DNA from: Bacteroidota bacterium
GTDB lineage: Bacteria; Bacteroidota; Bacteroidia; Chitinophagales; UBA10324
DNA: 64,000 nucleotides
Assembly (NCBI GenBank): GCA_018267315.1
Contig: JAFDYS010000038.1
Span: 1 to 64,000, forward strand
Reading direction: 5' to 3'
In this document: positions 43,581-53,135 of the stretch, piece after piece
How positions within the stretch are numbered: the first letter of the stretch is position 1
Layout of the letters: every line of letters starts with the position of its first letter
Translations under genes and position numbers: made by a program
The notes under the pieces: generated by a model
Seen by the model: only the letters and a program-made list of their open reading frames with translations
Told to the model about the DNA's origin: nothing
The model's database searches: none

Positions 43581-46283
43581 CTACAACCAATAGTTGAATC
43601 GCCGGATGAACCACGCCTTTACCGCCTGGGTGAGCAACGCATAACTCACAATGATCCCCAACAGCCAGAGGAAGTAAGCAGGTGGCAGCGGCGTGAGTTT
43701 CAGTGCCGCAGCGAACGGCGAAAACGGAAGCCATAAGCCCATGAGCGCAACCCACAGTGTTAGCACAATCACCGGGGTGGCAGCCGTGCTCTGTAAAAAC
43801 GGAATCTTACGCGTTCGGATCATGTGCACGATGAGCGTTTGCGAAATTAACCCTTCCACAAACCAGCCCGATTGAAACAGCGTTTGCGTGTCAGCCGTGT
43901 TGGCCCGGAAGAACCAATACATCACAGCGAATGTGACATAGTCAAAAATGGAACTGACGGGCCCGATGAACATCATGAAACGCGCTATGCCTGATGCATC
44001 CCACTTCTTGGGCTCGCGGATGTAATCGTCATCCATACGGTCCCACGGGATGGATCCCTGCGAGAAATCATAAAAGAGATTCTGCACCAGAATCTGAATG
44101 GGCATCATGGGCAGGAATGGGAAGAGCGCACTCGCACCGAGCATGCTGAACATATTGCCGAAGTTGCTGCTGGCCGTCATCTTTATATACTTGATGATGT
44201 TGCCGAAAGTGCGTCGCCCTTCTGCAACACCGGCATGCAGCACCATCAAATCATTTTCGAGCAAAATGATGTCGGCGCTTTCTTTGGCAATATCCACAGC
44301 GGAATCCACGGAGATGCCCACGTCAGCTTCACGCAGCGCAGGTGCATCGTTGATGCCGTCGCCGAGATAACCCACAGTATGCCCGAGCTGCTGCAGATTA
44401 CGGATCACACGCTGCTTCTGTTCGGGACTGAGTTTGGCGAGAATGGAAACTTTTTCCAGTTGTTCCTTCAGCTCTTCATCATTCATGCGGTCGAGATCGC
44501 TGCCGAGTAAAATATTCTGAACGGGAATGCCGACATCACCGCAGATTTTCCTGGTCACAATTTCATTGTCGCCGGTGAGCACTTTCAGTTCTACTCCTGA
44601 GGCACGCAGCGCTTCGACCGAAGGTTTCGCCGAGGGTTTGGCCGGATCGAGAAATCCGATGAAACCGGCAACAGTCATATCGCTTTCATCGGCCACACTG
44701 TAGGTGAGTTCGTGAGGTTCGAATTCACGAACGGACACCAGCAGCACCCGCATGCCTTGCGCATTCAGCGAGGAAGAAATGTCTTTCACCCGCTGCCTCA
44801 TGCTGTCATCCATCGGCACCGATTCATCCATTTCGATATGCAACTCATGATCTTCGCCAGGATCAAAAGCATGAGTGGAAAGCGCCAGCATTTCTTCCAC
44901 CGCGCCTTTGCAGATGAGCAGGTGCTTTCCGTTCTGCTGCCGCAGAATGACGGACATGCGCCGTCGCTGAAAGTCGAACGGAATTTCATCCACTTTCACA
45001 AATGCTTCTTCCGGCTTGATCAACTTGTGTACTTCCCCTGCATGATTGAGCACGGCCTGATCCATCAAACTTGCCAAACCGGTTTGATGAAAGCTGTTGA
45101 GATAGGCCCACTTCAACACTTCTTCATCATCCTCACCGTCCACATTGAGATGGCGCTCGAGCACGATCTTGTCTAGCGTAAGCGTGCCCGTCTTATCGGT
45201 ACACAGCACATTCATGGCACCGATGTTCTGAATGGCATTGATGCGTTTCACAATCACTTTGCGCTTGCTCATGTTAACGGCTCCTTTGGCCAGGTTCGCT
45301 GTCACGATCATCGGCAGCATCTCAGGCGTGAGTCCCACAGCCACCGCAATGGCGAAGAGCAGCGCTTCGAGCCAGTTGCCTTTGGTTAATCCGTTAATGA
45401 GGAACACGAGCGGCACCATAATGATCATAAAGCGGATGAGCAACCAGCTTACGCTCCGCACTCCTTTATCGAAACTTGTTTCCGCCCGCTTGCCGGTGAG
45501 CGACTTGCTGATTGTTCCAAAAAAGGTTCTTGATCCCGTATTCACAACCACCGTTATTGCCGAACCGCTCACCACGTTCGTGCCCATGAAGCATAGGTTG
45601 GTAGCTTCCAGAGGAGAATGCTGATCTGCGTCAGGCAAAGCCGTTTCTGTTTTTTCCACCGGCAAAGCTTCTCCCGTGAGTACCGCCTGATTGATGAAAA
45701 GATCTTTTGAACGGATCACGCGGCAGTCGGCGGGAATCATGTTCCCTGCGGAAAGAATCACCACATCGCCGGGCACCACTTCTTTGATGGATACTTCCGT
45801 TTTTCCTGATGGAGTGCGTAGCACCGTAGCCGTGGTCTTCACCATGCTTTTCAGTTTTTGGGCCGCACGGCTGCTTTGAAATTCCTGTCGGAAGCGCAGC
45901 AGCGAACTGAGCAGTACCATGGCACAAACGACAATGACTGTTTTGTAATCACGCTGATCGGGCGGCATAGCAAACACATCCATGAACAGCGACACAGTGG
46001 CCACGGAAAGAAGCACGGCATTAAAGGGCGTGATGAAAGCCAGAACCAGTTGCACATACCACGGCGATGGTCTTTCACTTGCGATTTCATTGAGTCCGGA
46101 TTGCGCGCGCCGCTGCAGCACGGCTTCGTCCGCCAATCCTTCTTCGCGGGATTGGAGCAAAGTGAAAAGGGAAGGAATATCAGCTGCCGCGGCTTGCTTC
46201 AATCGATCACCTTCTTTGGCATGCCAGTCGGCAGCATCATGGCGATGCGAAGCAGTTGAGCGATCGGAAGGGTCTTCAGCCAT
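43581..46283 (-). CDS. mgtA: Magnesium-translocating P-type ATPase MgtA/MgtB
   Basis: MgtA is a P3B-type ATPase that imports Mg2+ using ATP. The 900-residue protein shows the phosphorylated Asp in VLCTDKTGTLTLDK (near residue 365), PEMLPMIVTANLAKG in helix 4, the hinge GDGINDAPALREADVGISVD and ten membrane helices. N-terminal residues 1-40 are Ala/Asp/His rich and poorly conserved. The phrase RLKQAAAADIPSLFTLLQSREEGL then starts the actuator-side domain. A perfect -7 element precedes it. Confidence 0.93.
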   Translation of the reverse strand: MAEDPSDRSTASHRHDAADWHAKEGDRLKQAAAADIPSLFTLLQSREEGLADEAVLQRRAQSGLNEIASERPSPWYVQLVLAFITPFNAVLLSVATVSLFMDVFAMPPDQRDYKTVIVVCAMVLLSSLLRFRQEFQSSRAAQKLKSMVKTTATVLRTPSGKTEVSIKEVVPGDVVILSAGNMIPADCRVIRSKDLFINQAVLTGEALPVEKTETALPDADQHSPLEATNLCFMGTNVVSGSAITVVVNTGSRTFFGTISKSLTGKRAETSFDKGVRSVSWLLIRFMIIMVPLVFLINGLTKGNWLEALLFAIAVAVGLTPEMLPMIVTANLAKGAVNMSKRKVIVKRINAIQNIGAMNVLCTDKTGTLTLDKIVLERHLNVDGEDDEEVLKWAYLNSFHQTGLASLMDQAVLNHAGEVHKLIKPEEAFVKVDEIPFDFQRRRMSVILRQQNGKHLLICKGAVEEMLALSTHAFDPGEDHELHIEMDESVPMDDSMRQRVKDISSSLNAQGMRVLLVSVREFEPHELTYSVADESDMTVAGFIGFLDPAKPSAKPSVEALRASGVELKVLTGDNEIVTRKICGDVGIPVQNILLGSDLDRMNDEELKEQLEKVSILAKLSPEQKQRVIRNLQQLGHTVGYLGDGINDAPALREADVGISVDSAVDIAKESADIILLENDLMVLHAGVAEGRRTFGNIIKYIKMTASSNFGNMFSMLGASALFPFLPMMPIQILVQNLFYDFSQGSIPWDRMDDDYIREPKKWDASGIARFMMFIGPVSSIFDYVTFAVMYWFFRANTADTQTLFQSGWFVEGLISQTLIVHMIRTRKIPFLQSTAATPVIVLTLWVALMGLWLPFSPFAAALKLTPLPPAYFLWLLGIIVSYALLTQAVKAWFIRRFNYWL

Positions 46284-46299
46284 GTGAAGAAATGCGATG

Positions 46300-46307
46300 C
46301 AAAATTA
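46300..46307 (-). promoter_or_regulatory. -7 element of mgtA
   Basis: Read on the minus strand it is TAATTTTG, a perfect TAnnTTTG, 16 bases before the start. The leader would be only about 10 bases, so there is no room for a long Mg2+-sensing leader as in enteric mgtA. Confidence 0.42.
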
Positions 46308-46348
46308 GTTCTATCGATTCGCCTTGCCGCACAAATGCATGCGGGCAA

Positions 46349-47569
46349 TCATTCGAACCGGAGCTGGTAAATTTTTCCTGCCTTCTGAGGCCCAACTGCA
46401 GACTGACCCAGCGCATACAACTCACCGTTCTCATCTTCGCCAAAACTGTTCACATAAAAATCGCCGGAGAAATTTTTGAGCGCGAGCAAATAACGGTTCC
46501 ACTCCGTCGTGGACGCATTCTGTGAAAGCATGAAAAAATTTCCGGTCCAGTCGGCAAATATGTATTTGCCGTTCATGTCAGGTGATTGCCCGCCGCGATA
46601 TACATAACCTCCGGTGATGCTCTTGCCTTCCTGGTGCCCGTATTCGGCTATGGGTAGCATCAACCCGTTTCGGTTGCAGTTGACCGAAGGATCGTAGCAG
46701 TGATTTCCTTCCATGATGCGCCACCCGTAGTTCTTCCCTTTTTCAATGATGTTCACTTCTTCCCATTCATTCTGCCCCACATCGCCGCAAAAGAGTTTAC
46801 TTGTTTTGCGGTCAAACGAAAAGCGCCACGGGTTGCGTAATCCGTAAGCAAAAATTTCAGGACTCGACGGTGTACCAACAAAAGGATTGTCGGGCGGAAT
46901 CTTGTATGCGGTTTCGGCATTCACATCAATGCGTAAAATTTTTCCAAGCAGGGTTTGCGTGTTTTGTCCGTTGCCGGAAGCACCGTGCTTATCACCTGCC
47001 CCACCTCCATCGCCTACGCCGATGTACAGATAACCATCGTGCCCGAATTGCATACATCCACCATTGTGATTCGATTCCGGCTCCTGAATTTCGAGAAGAA
47101 CTCGTCCGCTTGCAGTGGCAGCATCGGCACTGAAAGCGGAAACTTTGTATTCAGCGATTACACTTTTGTGATCCATTCCTTTAACGGTGGTGGTGGCTGA
47201 ATAATAGACATAAAACTTTCCGTTGGTTTTGTATTGCGGGTGAAAAGCAAGCCCGAGCAATCCTTTTTCCGAATACAGATTGCTTCCGTGATCTACAATG
47301 GAAGTGATGTCAAGAAACGGTGCTGACAACAGTGTTCCGTTTTTAATGATACGGATCACGCCGGGTTGTTCAATAACAAATAACCGGTTCGTTCCGTCAT
47401 TAGCAACCGACATTCCCACCGGAGCTTCGAGATCTGATGCCACCAGTTTTAACGAGAGTGAATAAGCCGGCGGTGAACTTTCCACTTCTGAAACTTCACT
47501 TTTCTTTCCACTGAAAGAGCAGGAAAGAAGGATGAACAGAAAGAAGGAAGTTTGATAAATCCGCTGCAT
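46349..47569 (-). CDS. PQQ-dependent sugar dehydrogenase-like lipoprotein
   Basis: From the ATG at 47569 the 406-residue protein starts MQRIYQTSFFLFILLSCSFSG, a lipoprotein signal with Cys17. The body is the six-bladed soluble glucose dehydrogenase (aldose/sorbosone dehydrogenase) fold: PVGMSVANDGTNRLFVIEQPG, LLGLAFHPQYKTNGKFYVYY, the calcium/PQQ segment NHNGGCMQFGHDGYLYIGVGDGG and GLRNPWRFSFDRKTSKLFCGDVGQNEWEEVN. PQQ synthesis genes are not nearby, so PQQ may be scavenged or the protein may not be PQQ-dependent. An ATG at 47602 is an alternative start. Confidence 0.88.
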   Translation of the reverse strand: MQRIYQTSFFLFILLSCSFSGKKSEVSEVESSPPAYSLSLKLVASDLEAPVGMSVANDGTNRLFVIEQPGVIRIIKNGTLLSAPFLDITSIVDHGSNLYSEKGLLGLAFHPQYKTNGKFYVYYSATTTVKGMDHKSVIAEYKVSAFSADAATASGRVLLEIQEPESNHNGGCMQFGHDGYLYIGVGDGGGAGDKHGASGNGQNTQTLLGKILRIDVNAETAYKIPPDNPFVGTPSSPEIFAYGLRNPWRFSFDRKTSKLFCGDVGQNEWEEVNIIEKGKNYGWRIMEGNHCYDPSVNCNRNGLMLPIAEYGHQEGKSITGGYVYRGGQSPDMNGKYIFADWTGNFFMLSQNASTTEWNRYLLALKNFSGDFYVNSFGEDENGELYALGQSAVGPQKAGKIYQLRFE

Positions 47570-47603
47570 AACTGAAAAATGGTTGAGGAAATAATTCATC
47601 ATT

Positions 47604-47611
47604 CAAATTTA
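47604..47611 (-). promoter_or_regulatory. -7 element of the sugar dehydrogenase gene
   Basis: On the minus strand it reads TAAATTTG, a perfect TAnnTTTG, about 34 bases before the preferred start. If this is the promoter the start at 47602 would leave almost no leader, so it supports the start at 47569. Confidence 0.4.
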
Positions 47612-47705
47612 GCGGCACTTTCGCATATCAGTTTCTTCTGCTGCCCCTGTTGACGGGCAAGAGTGATTTCGAATTGTTCGTTTCTTTGCTTGTCCTGTAC
47701 AGAAA

Positions 47706-50378
47706 ATGAAATCTACAACTTTCTCCCGCAGCGCATGGGCGCCCGTGCGCAGGCCGATATGGGTGGTGATAGCGCTCACACTTTGGTTTGCTCAATGCAC
47801 AGTTACTCACACGCAGCAGACGACCGTAACACAAGCGCAGCCGGCTCCGGTGGATACGGTTCACTATGAAGTTCCCGAAGATGCCATCGTGGTGCAGCCG
47901 AAACCCTACCGTGCATCAGCCATGAAGGTGAACGACCTCGTTCACACCAAACTCGATATGCGTTTCAACTGGGAGAAAAAAGAAGCACATGGCAAAGCAT
48001 GGATCACCCTGCATCCGCATTACTACCCGACGGATTCACTTTCACTGAATGCCAAACGGTTTATCATCAACAAGGTGGAACTTGTTCTGGCTAAAGGAAT
48101 CATGCCGCTGAAATACAACTATGATTCCCTGCTCATCAAAATACAACTCGATAAGACGTACAGGAAGGAAGAATCGTACACGGTGTTTATTGACTACACG
48201 GCGCGGCCTGACAGTGTGCCGGTTTCGGCATCACTGGTGAGCAGTGAAGACAAGGGACTTTACTTCATTAATGCGGACGAAAAAAATCCGGATGTACCGC
48301 GCCAGCTTTGGACGCAGGGCGAAACGGAATCCAACTCCTGCTGGTTTCCGACCATTGATCACCCTAACCAGAAAATGACGTGGGAACTTTCCCTCACGGT
48401 TGAAGATGGCTTTGTCACGTTCTCCAACGGGCTCATGACTTCTTCCAAAGAAAACAATGATGGCACACACACCGATACCTGGAAACTCGATCAGCCCTTT
48501 GCTCCTTACCTCGCCTGCATGGCAGCAGGTCCATTTTCAGTGGTAAAAGACAAATGGAAAAACATTGAAGTCAACTATTACGTGGACAAAAAATATGAGC
48601 CCTATGCCCGTGACATTTTCGGAAACACCCCGGAGATGATCCAATATTTTTCTGACCTGTTGAAGTACCCTTACCCGTGGCCGAAATACTCGCAGATGGC
48701 CGTTCATGATTTTGTGACGGGGGCCATGGAAAATGTTACCGCTACCATTCACGGCGGATTTGTGCAGCAAACCCGCCGCGAAATGCTGGATGGCGATAAT
48801 GAAGATGTAATCGCGCATGAGTTGTTTCACCAGTGGTTTGGCGATCTCGTTACCACCGAATCGTGGTCGAACATCACACTCAATGAATCGTTCGCCGAGT
48901 ACGGTTCCTGCCTGTGGAATGAATACAAATACGGCAAGGATGCCGGTGATTACACGTGGTATGCAGCCATGCGGGCCTACCAGCGGCAACCGGAAAATAT
49001 TTCCAATGCTCTGGTTCGATATTACTATGACAGTGCTGATGATCTCTTTGACCGTGTGAGTTATGAAAAGGGCGCATGCATTCTTCACATGCTCAGGAAT
49101 TATGTAGGTGATGAGGCCTTCTTTGCTTCATTAAATAGATACCTCACCGAAAATCAGTACCAGTCTGCCGAGGTGGCCAACCTGCGCCTTGCTTTTGAGC
49201 AGGTGACCGGCAAAGACCTTAACTGGTTCTTCAATCAATGGTACTTCGCGCCGGGGCATCCCGTACTCAACATCAGCTATGCCTATCACCCGGAAACGAA
49301 ATCAGTAGATGTTACTGTAGAACAAACGCAGGACACCAGGGACGGCACACCCGTTTATCAACTGCCTGTTGCCATGGATGTATATGCCGGCGGAAAAGTG
49401 AACCGGTACCGGGCTGTGTTTGAAGGAAAGAAGAAAACTTTATCATTCCCCTGCGACACAACGCCCGATCTCGTAAACTTCGATGGAGATAAAATGCTGC
49501 TTTGCAAAAAGACCGATAATAAAAGCGACACGGCATTCGCATTTCAGTTTCGTCATGCACCCAAGTTTCTTGACCGGCTGGAAGCGATTCAGTATTTCCA
49601 AAAAAACATTTCTGATCCGTTTGCTTCCGTTATACTCGAAGAAGGATTGAACGACCCGTTCTGGTACCTGAGACAATGGTGTGTGAGCAACATCAAAACA
49701 TCCGATATCAGCGATAATGAGATGCTGCGGTACAAGGTGACTGCGCTGGCTGATTCTGATCCCAAATCATCCGTGCGCGTGGCGGCGCTTCGCCGGCTCG
49801 CCGCATCAAACGATCCGGAGATCATGACGCTGCTGGAACAGTCGCTTAACGACAGTTCGTATGCAGTGATCAGCGAGTCACTCGAGCAGATGATGAAGAA
49901 AGACACAGCCCGCGCCTTTGCAGAGGCACAGCGCTTTGAACAAGAGGAATCTGACGAAATGAAATCAGTGCTCGGAGGCATCTATGCATCCACGGCCGAT
50001 GCATCAAAACTGGATTTCTTTATCCGTGCCATACAAACAGCTGACCGCCGCAATAAGTATGACCTCATTGAGAATTACGGGACCTACCTCGCACGACTGG
50101 TTTCTGATCCGAAAGCGATCAGCAAAGGGTTGCCGGTATTGTATGATGCAGCTGAAAACAATCAAACCTGGTGGATACGGATGAAGGGAATGATGGCGCT
50201 GCAAACGGTGCAGCAGGCGCTGGAAGAAAAGATGACGACGCTCGAAAAGAATCCGGCCGGTGATAATTATGACGAGTTGCACCTGCTCGGCGTACAGTTT
50301 GAAGAACTGAAGCAGAACATTGATCGCATCAAAGCAAGTGAAAAAGACGAACAGCTCAAAGGCATTTACAACCGGTAA
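47706..50378 (+). CDS. M1 family metallo-aminopeptidase
   Basis: M1 aminopeptidases remove N-terminal residues with a zinc-bound water. The 890-residue protein has the exopeptidase motif GAMEN and the zinc site HELFH (His371, Glu372, His375) with the third ligand Glu394 in LNESFAEY. The C-terminal part (about 640-890) is a helical HEAT-like domain. An N-terminal hydrophobic segment (PIWVVIALTLWFAQCTVT) suggests export; the lipobox would be poor (Gln before Cys). It is divergent from the sugar dehydrogenase gene. Confidence 0.92.
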   Translation: MKSTTFSRSAWAPVRRPIWVVIALTLWFAQCTVTHTQQTTVTQAQPAPVDTVHYEVPEDAIVVQPKPYRASAMKVNDLVHTKLDMRFNWEKKEAHGKAWITLHPHYYPTDSLSLNAKRFIINKVELVLAKGIMPLKYNYDSLLIKIQLDKTYRKEESYTVFIDYTARPDSVPVSASLVSSEDKGLYFINADEKNPDVPRQLWTQGETESNSCWFPTIDHPNQKMTWELSLTVEDGFVTFSNGLMTSSKENNDGTHTDTWKLDQPFAPYLACMAAGPFSVVKDKWKNIEVNYYVDKKYEPYARDIFGNTPEMIQYFSDLLKYPYPWPKYSQMAVHDFVTGAMENVTATIHGGFVQQTRREMLDGDNEDVIAHELFHQWFGDLVTTESWSNITLNESFAEYGSCLWNEYKYGKDAGDYTWYAAMRAYQRQPENISNALVRYYYDSADDLFDRVSYEKGACILHMLRNYVGDEAFFASLNRYLTENQYQSAEVANLRLAFEQVTGKDLNWFFNQWYFAPGHPVLNISYAYHPETKSVDVTVEQTQDTRDGTPVYQLPVAMDVYAGGKVNRYRAVFEGKKKTLSFPCDTTPDLVNFDGDKMLLCKKTDNKSDTAFAFQFRHAPKFLDRLEAIQYFQKNISDPFASVILEEGLNDPFWYLRQWCVSNIKTSDISDNEMLRYKVTALADSDPKSSVRVAALRRLAASNDPEIMTLLEQSLNDSSYAVISESLEQMMKKDTARAFAEAQRFEQEESDEMKSVLGGIYASTADASKLDFFIRAIQTADRRNKYDLIENYGTYLARLVSDPKAISKGLPVLYDAAENNQTWWIRMKGMMALQTVQQALEEKMTTLEKNPAGDNYDELHLLGVQFEELKQNIDRIKASEKDEQLKGIYNR

Positions 50379-50394
50379 AACGCTTCGACCGGTT
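50370..50394 (+). terminator. Hairpin at the aminopeptidase stop
   Basis: AACCGGT (50370-50376) pairs with ACCGGTT (50388-50394) around an 11-base loop and a TTTT run follows. The stem overlaps the stop codon, so it can fold only after termination. Confidence 0.5.
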
Positions 50395-50469
50395 TTCATG
50401 ATCTCAGAATTTCCCGTTGCTTCTCCCGAATAAATTCGAAATTGCCAATTCAAAATTCGAAATGCAAAA

Positions 50470-50985
50470 ATGGCCATCATTAAAACCATCAAGGGTTCTT
50501 CCCCGCAATTCGGACGTGACTGCTGGTTTGCGGACAACGCCGTAATTGTGGGAGATGTGGTGATGGGTGATGAATGCACGGTGTGGTTCAATGCTGTGGT
50601 GCGGGGTGATGTGCATTACATCCGCATCGGCAACCGGGTGAACATACAGGACAATGCCGTCATTCACTGCACCTATCAAAAAGCGCCGACCAACATCGGC
50701 AACAATGTATCCATCGGGCACTCCGCCATCGTGCACGGCTGCACGCTTAAAGACAATGTGGTGATTGGCATGGGCGCCATTGTGATGGATCATGCGGTGA
50801 TTGAAAAGAACTCGCTCGTGGCCGCCGGTTCCGTTGTGCTTGAAAACACGAGAGTGGAATCGGGCAGCATCTACGCCGGCGTTCCCGCTAAAAAAGTGAA
50901 AGAACTTTCTCCCGAACACTTTGAACAATTGAACATGCGCATTGCAAACAACTACGTGATGTACAAAGAATGGTTCAAAGAATAG
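50470..50985 (+). CDS. Gamma-class carbonic anhydrase family protein
   Basis: The 171-residue protein folds as a left-handed beta-helix made of hexapeptide repeats. Residues that bind zinc in gamma carbonic anhydrases are in place: the His of DNAVIHCTYQ and the histidines of GHSAIVHGC. The family starts INIGENVVIADNA-like; here it is FGRDCWFADNAVIVGDVVMG. Activity as carbonic anhydrase is not certain, since many YrdA-like homologues are inactive or unknown. A short iterated attcgaaatt tract lies just upstream (50432-50462). Confidence 0.9.
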   Translation: MAIIKTIKGSSPQFGRDCWFADNAVIVGDVVMGDECTVWFNAVVRGDVHYIRIGNRVNIQDNAVIHCTYQKAPTNIGNNVSIGHSAIVHGCTLKDNVVIGMGAIVMDHAVIEKNSLVAAGSVVLENTRVESGSIYAGVPAKKVKELSPEHFEQLNMRIANNYVMYKEWFKE

Positions 50986-51027
50986 GATTCATCCTGCTCA
51001 TGTATTGATCAACTGCACCAAATAAAA

Positions 51028-51053
51028 AAACCGGCCGACAATCCGACCGGTTT
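51028..51053. terminator. Possible terminator between carbonic anhydrase and delta-60 genes
   Basis: AAACCGG pairs with CCGGTTT around a 12-base loop that itself contains CCGA repeats, followed by a short T run on the plus strand. The two flanking genes converge, and the A and T tracts allow action in both directions. Confidence 0.5.
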
Positions 51054-51151
51054 CGCCTAGGGGTGCATGGTGCTCTTTCCTAAGCATTCCTCACTTCAAA
51101 CCACTTCTCATTTGGGTAAGCAATTATTTTGAATCATTCCTTCTGCAGTGA

Positions 51152-52753
51152 TCACTTTTCAATCAGCAACTTTCCGGTAAACTCTTTCGCACCGGCTATC
51201 ACCTTCACCACGTACATGCCGGATTGCGCAATGATATTTTCATTGAACTCCTGAGTGAATGAGCCCCGTTGTACTTCAGCGGAGTGCTCATACACGATCT
51301 GACCGACCTGGTTTATGATTTGTGCGTGCACATCTCCCTCCATATTTTCATCTGTATTCAGAGTAAGAGTGAACGCTCCGCTTGATGGATTGGGGTAAAC
51401 GCTGACAGAAGATTTAGCGGATGTTTGAATGGCGCCAATACCTGTTGCAATATCATCACCGTAATAAGCCAGGATTCCCATGTCGTTATTATCATTTGCG
51501 GCGATGCCAACTGTAATTATCCTGCCGGTTGATTGAATCGCCACCGCTTCGGCTTCAGAAAAAAATGATCCGGCTTCGGTGATGGTATAACCGCCGGATT
51601 CACCAAAGGTGGAATCAATCGTGCCGTCTTCATTGAACCTGGCGATGGTCCAGTCGTTTGAACCAAGTCCTGTTCCGCCGGAAGATCCGCAGAGCACAAT
51701 CTTTCCGTTTTCCTGAACGGTCATGTCAGTGAATGCTTCCATGGCTTTGATGTCAAGCACGGCCAAACCATTTTCTGCAAAGGAGGAGTCGGGATCACCG
51801 GATTCATTCACAGCCATGAGCAGCAGATCGGTCTTGCTGCTGCCGTGACCGATTCTTCCGCCAACCAAAATTCTTCCGTCAATAGGGTGACGTATGATAG
51901 CAAACGCGTCATCTGTTCCCGTGTTCAGGTTAAGCACCTTGATGCCACCATCTCCGAAACCGGCATCGGGTTGGCCATCACTGTCATACTTCGCCAGCAA
52001 GATGTCATACTTGTCATTGGCGCAGCTACCGGCGGCCATGATGCTTCCATCCTCATTCAGAATCAAATCACGGAACTGGGAATAGTCGTAATCGATATCA
52101 GTTATTACCATTCCATCATCACCAAATGTTTCATCAATACTTCCGTCTTCATTGAGACGCATGAGGGCGCCATTCATATATGTGAAGCCGCCGACGTTGT
52201 CCTGACCTGCAAGCACAATCTTGCCGTCGGGCTGCACCGCGATGGAATAAAACAGGTCTTCACCTCCGTCAGTGTGAATCTGCGTAATGCCATTGGTGCC
52301 GAATGTCTCATCAAGTGATCCGTCCTCGTTCAAACGTGCCACGAAGTAGTCAATGTCCGCCCAGTTAGGAAGCGTTGCGCCACCCGCAATGAGCAGCTTG
52401 CCATCATCCAGCCGGTAAATGGCATTTCCGTAATCGTAGTTCCCGGCAATATCAAAAATGGTGAAGCCATTCACGCCAAACGTGGAATCAACTGCACCGT
52501 TTTGAAGCAGTCGAAACACAGCAATGTCCCAATCGCCGAGCGCACCGGTGGTGAATCCCACACTTACGATTTTATTGTCAGGAAGAATGACGAGGTCATT
52601 GGCATTTTCAAACCCGGTACTTGGCGTAAGTATTTGCATGCCATTGGCTGCAAAACTTGAATCCAGCGTGCCGGGCACGCCGGCAGTTGAATTTGAGAAA
52701 GAGCATGCGGTTAAAATCAAAAACAAAATGAGAAAGGATAGAAAATTTTTCAT
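51152..52753 (-). CDS. Secreted delta-60 repeat protein with type IX sorting domain
   Basis: The 533-residue protein starts with a signal sequence ending near ILTACSFSN, where a lipobox-like LTAC occurs, so it could be a lipoprotein or a signal-peptidase-I protein. About eight delta-60 repeats follow, each with a DGSIDETFGxxG-type segment and IVLAGQ/ILVGG core (about 30-430). The C-terminal part (from about 450, SVYPNPSSGAFTLTLN to GKLLIEK) is a type A sorting domain. A mixed lipobox and sorting domain would be unusual; the sorting domain is the stronger evidence. Function unknown. Confidence 0.83.
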   Translation of the reverse strand: MKNFLSFLILFLILTACSFSNSTAGVPGTLDSSFAANGMQILTPSTGFENANDLVILPDNKIVSVGFTTGALGDWDIAVFRLLQNGAVDSTFGVNGFTIFDIAGNYDYGNAIYRLDDGKLLIAGGATLPNWADIDYFVARLNEDGSLDETFGTNGITQIHTDGGEDLFYSIAVQPDGKIVLAGQDNVGGFTYMNGALMRLNEDGSIDETFGDDGMVITDIDYDYSQFRDLILNEDGSIMAAGSCANDKYDILLAKYDSDGQPDAGFGDGGIKVLNLNTGTDDAFAIIRHPIDGRILVGGRIGHGSSKTDLLLMAVNESGDPDSSFAENGLAVLDIKAMEAFTDMTVQENGKIVLCGSSGGTGLGSNDWTIARFNEDGTIDSTFGESGGYTITEAGSFFSEAEAVAIQSTGRIITVGIAANDNNDMGILAYYGDDIATGIGAIQTSAKSSVSVYPNPSSGAFTLTLNTDENMEGDVHAQIINQVGQIVYEHSAEVQRGSFTQEFNENIIAQSGMYVVKVIAGAKEFTGKLLIEK

Positions 52754-52810
52754 TGGTACAAGTGATGTTTGGTTATGAATGTTTATACAGAAGTTTGGGT
52801 TGGGAAATCA

Positions 52811-52981
52811 TCATTCGGGTTTTGAATTATTTTTCTTGTTACCGGAATTTGCTTCGGCAGAAATTTCGGGATGCTGGATAGATCCGATCAGTTTATTCAG
52901 CCCGGCAATCTCTTCCTTCTTCTTCTTGATCATTTCTTCCAGCAGGTCGAGAAGCTGTTTGTCTTCTTGTTGGGTGTTCAT
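52811..52981 (-). CDS. Small hypothetical protein (56 residues)
   Basis: From the ATG at 52981 it reads MNTQQEDKQLLDLLEEMIKK and continues as a charged helix, with a polar, lysine/asparagine-rich tail. An ATG at 53011 is an alternative. The amphipathic Leu pattern suggests a short coiled coil, perhaps a dimer. It lies between the delta-60 cargo gene and the TPR-HTH regulator on the same strand; no similarity is recognised. Coding status is likely but not certain. Confidence 0.45.
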   Translation of the reverse strand: MNTQQEDKQLLDLLEEMIKKKKEEIAGLNKLIGSIQHPEISAEANSGNKKNNSKPE

Positions 52982-53135
52982 GAAAAGATGACTTAAAAAA
53001 TGCGGTGGCAAAGAAAAACTCAGGTGGCAGGGTGATGCAACTTTTTGGAGTTACAACTCCTTTCAGGGTGCCTTACAAAACCTTACACCGTGCCTACGTC
53101 GCTGAAAATCAGTAGTCGTATTTGAAAGAGATTTT

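Noticed and set aside
46300..46340. Mg2+-responsive leader (riboswitch) of mgtA
   Set aside because: The -7 element is 16 bases from the start, leaving no space for a leader structure.
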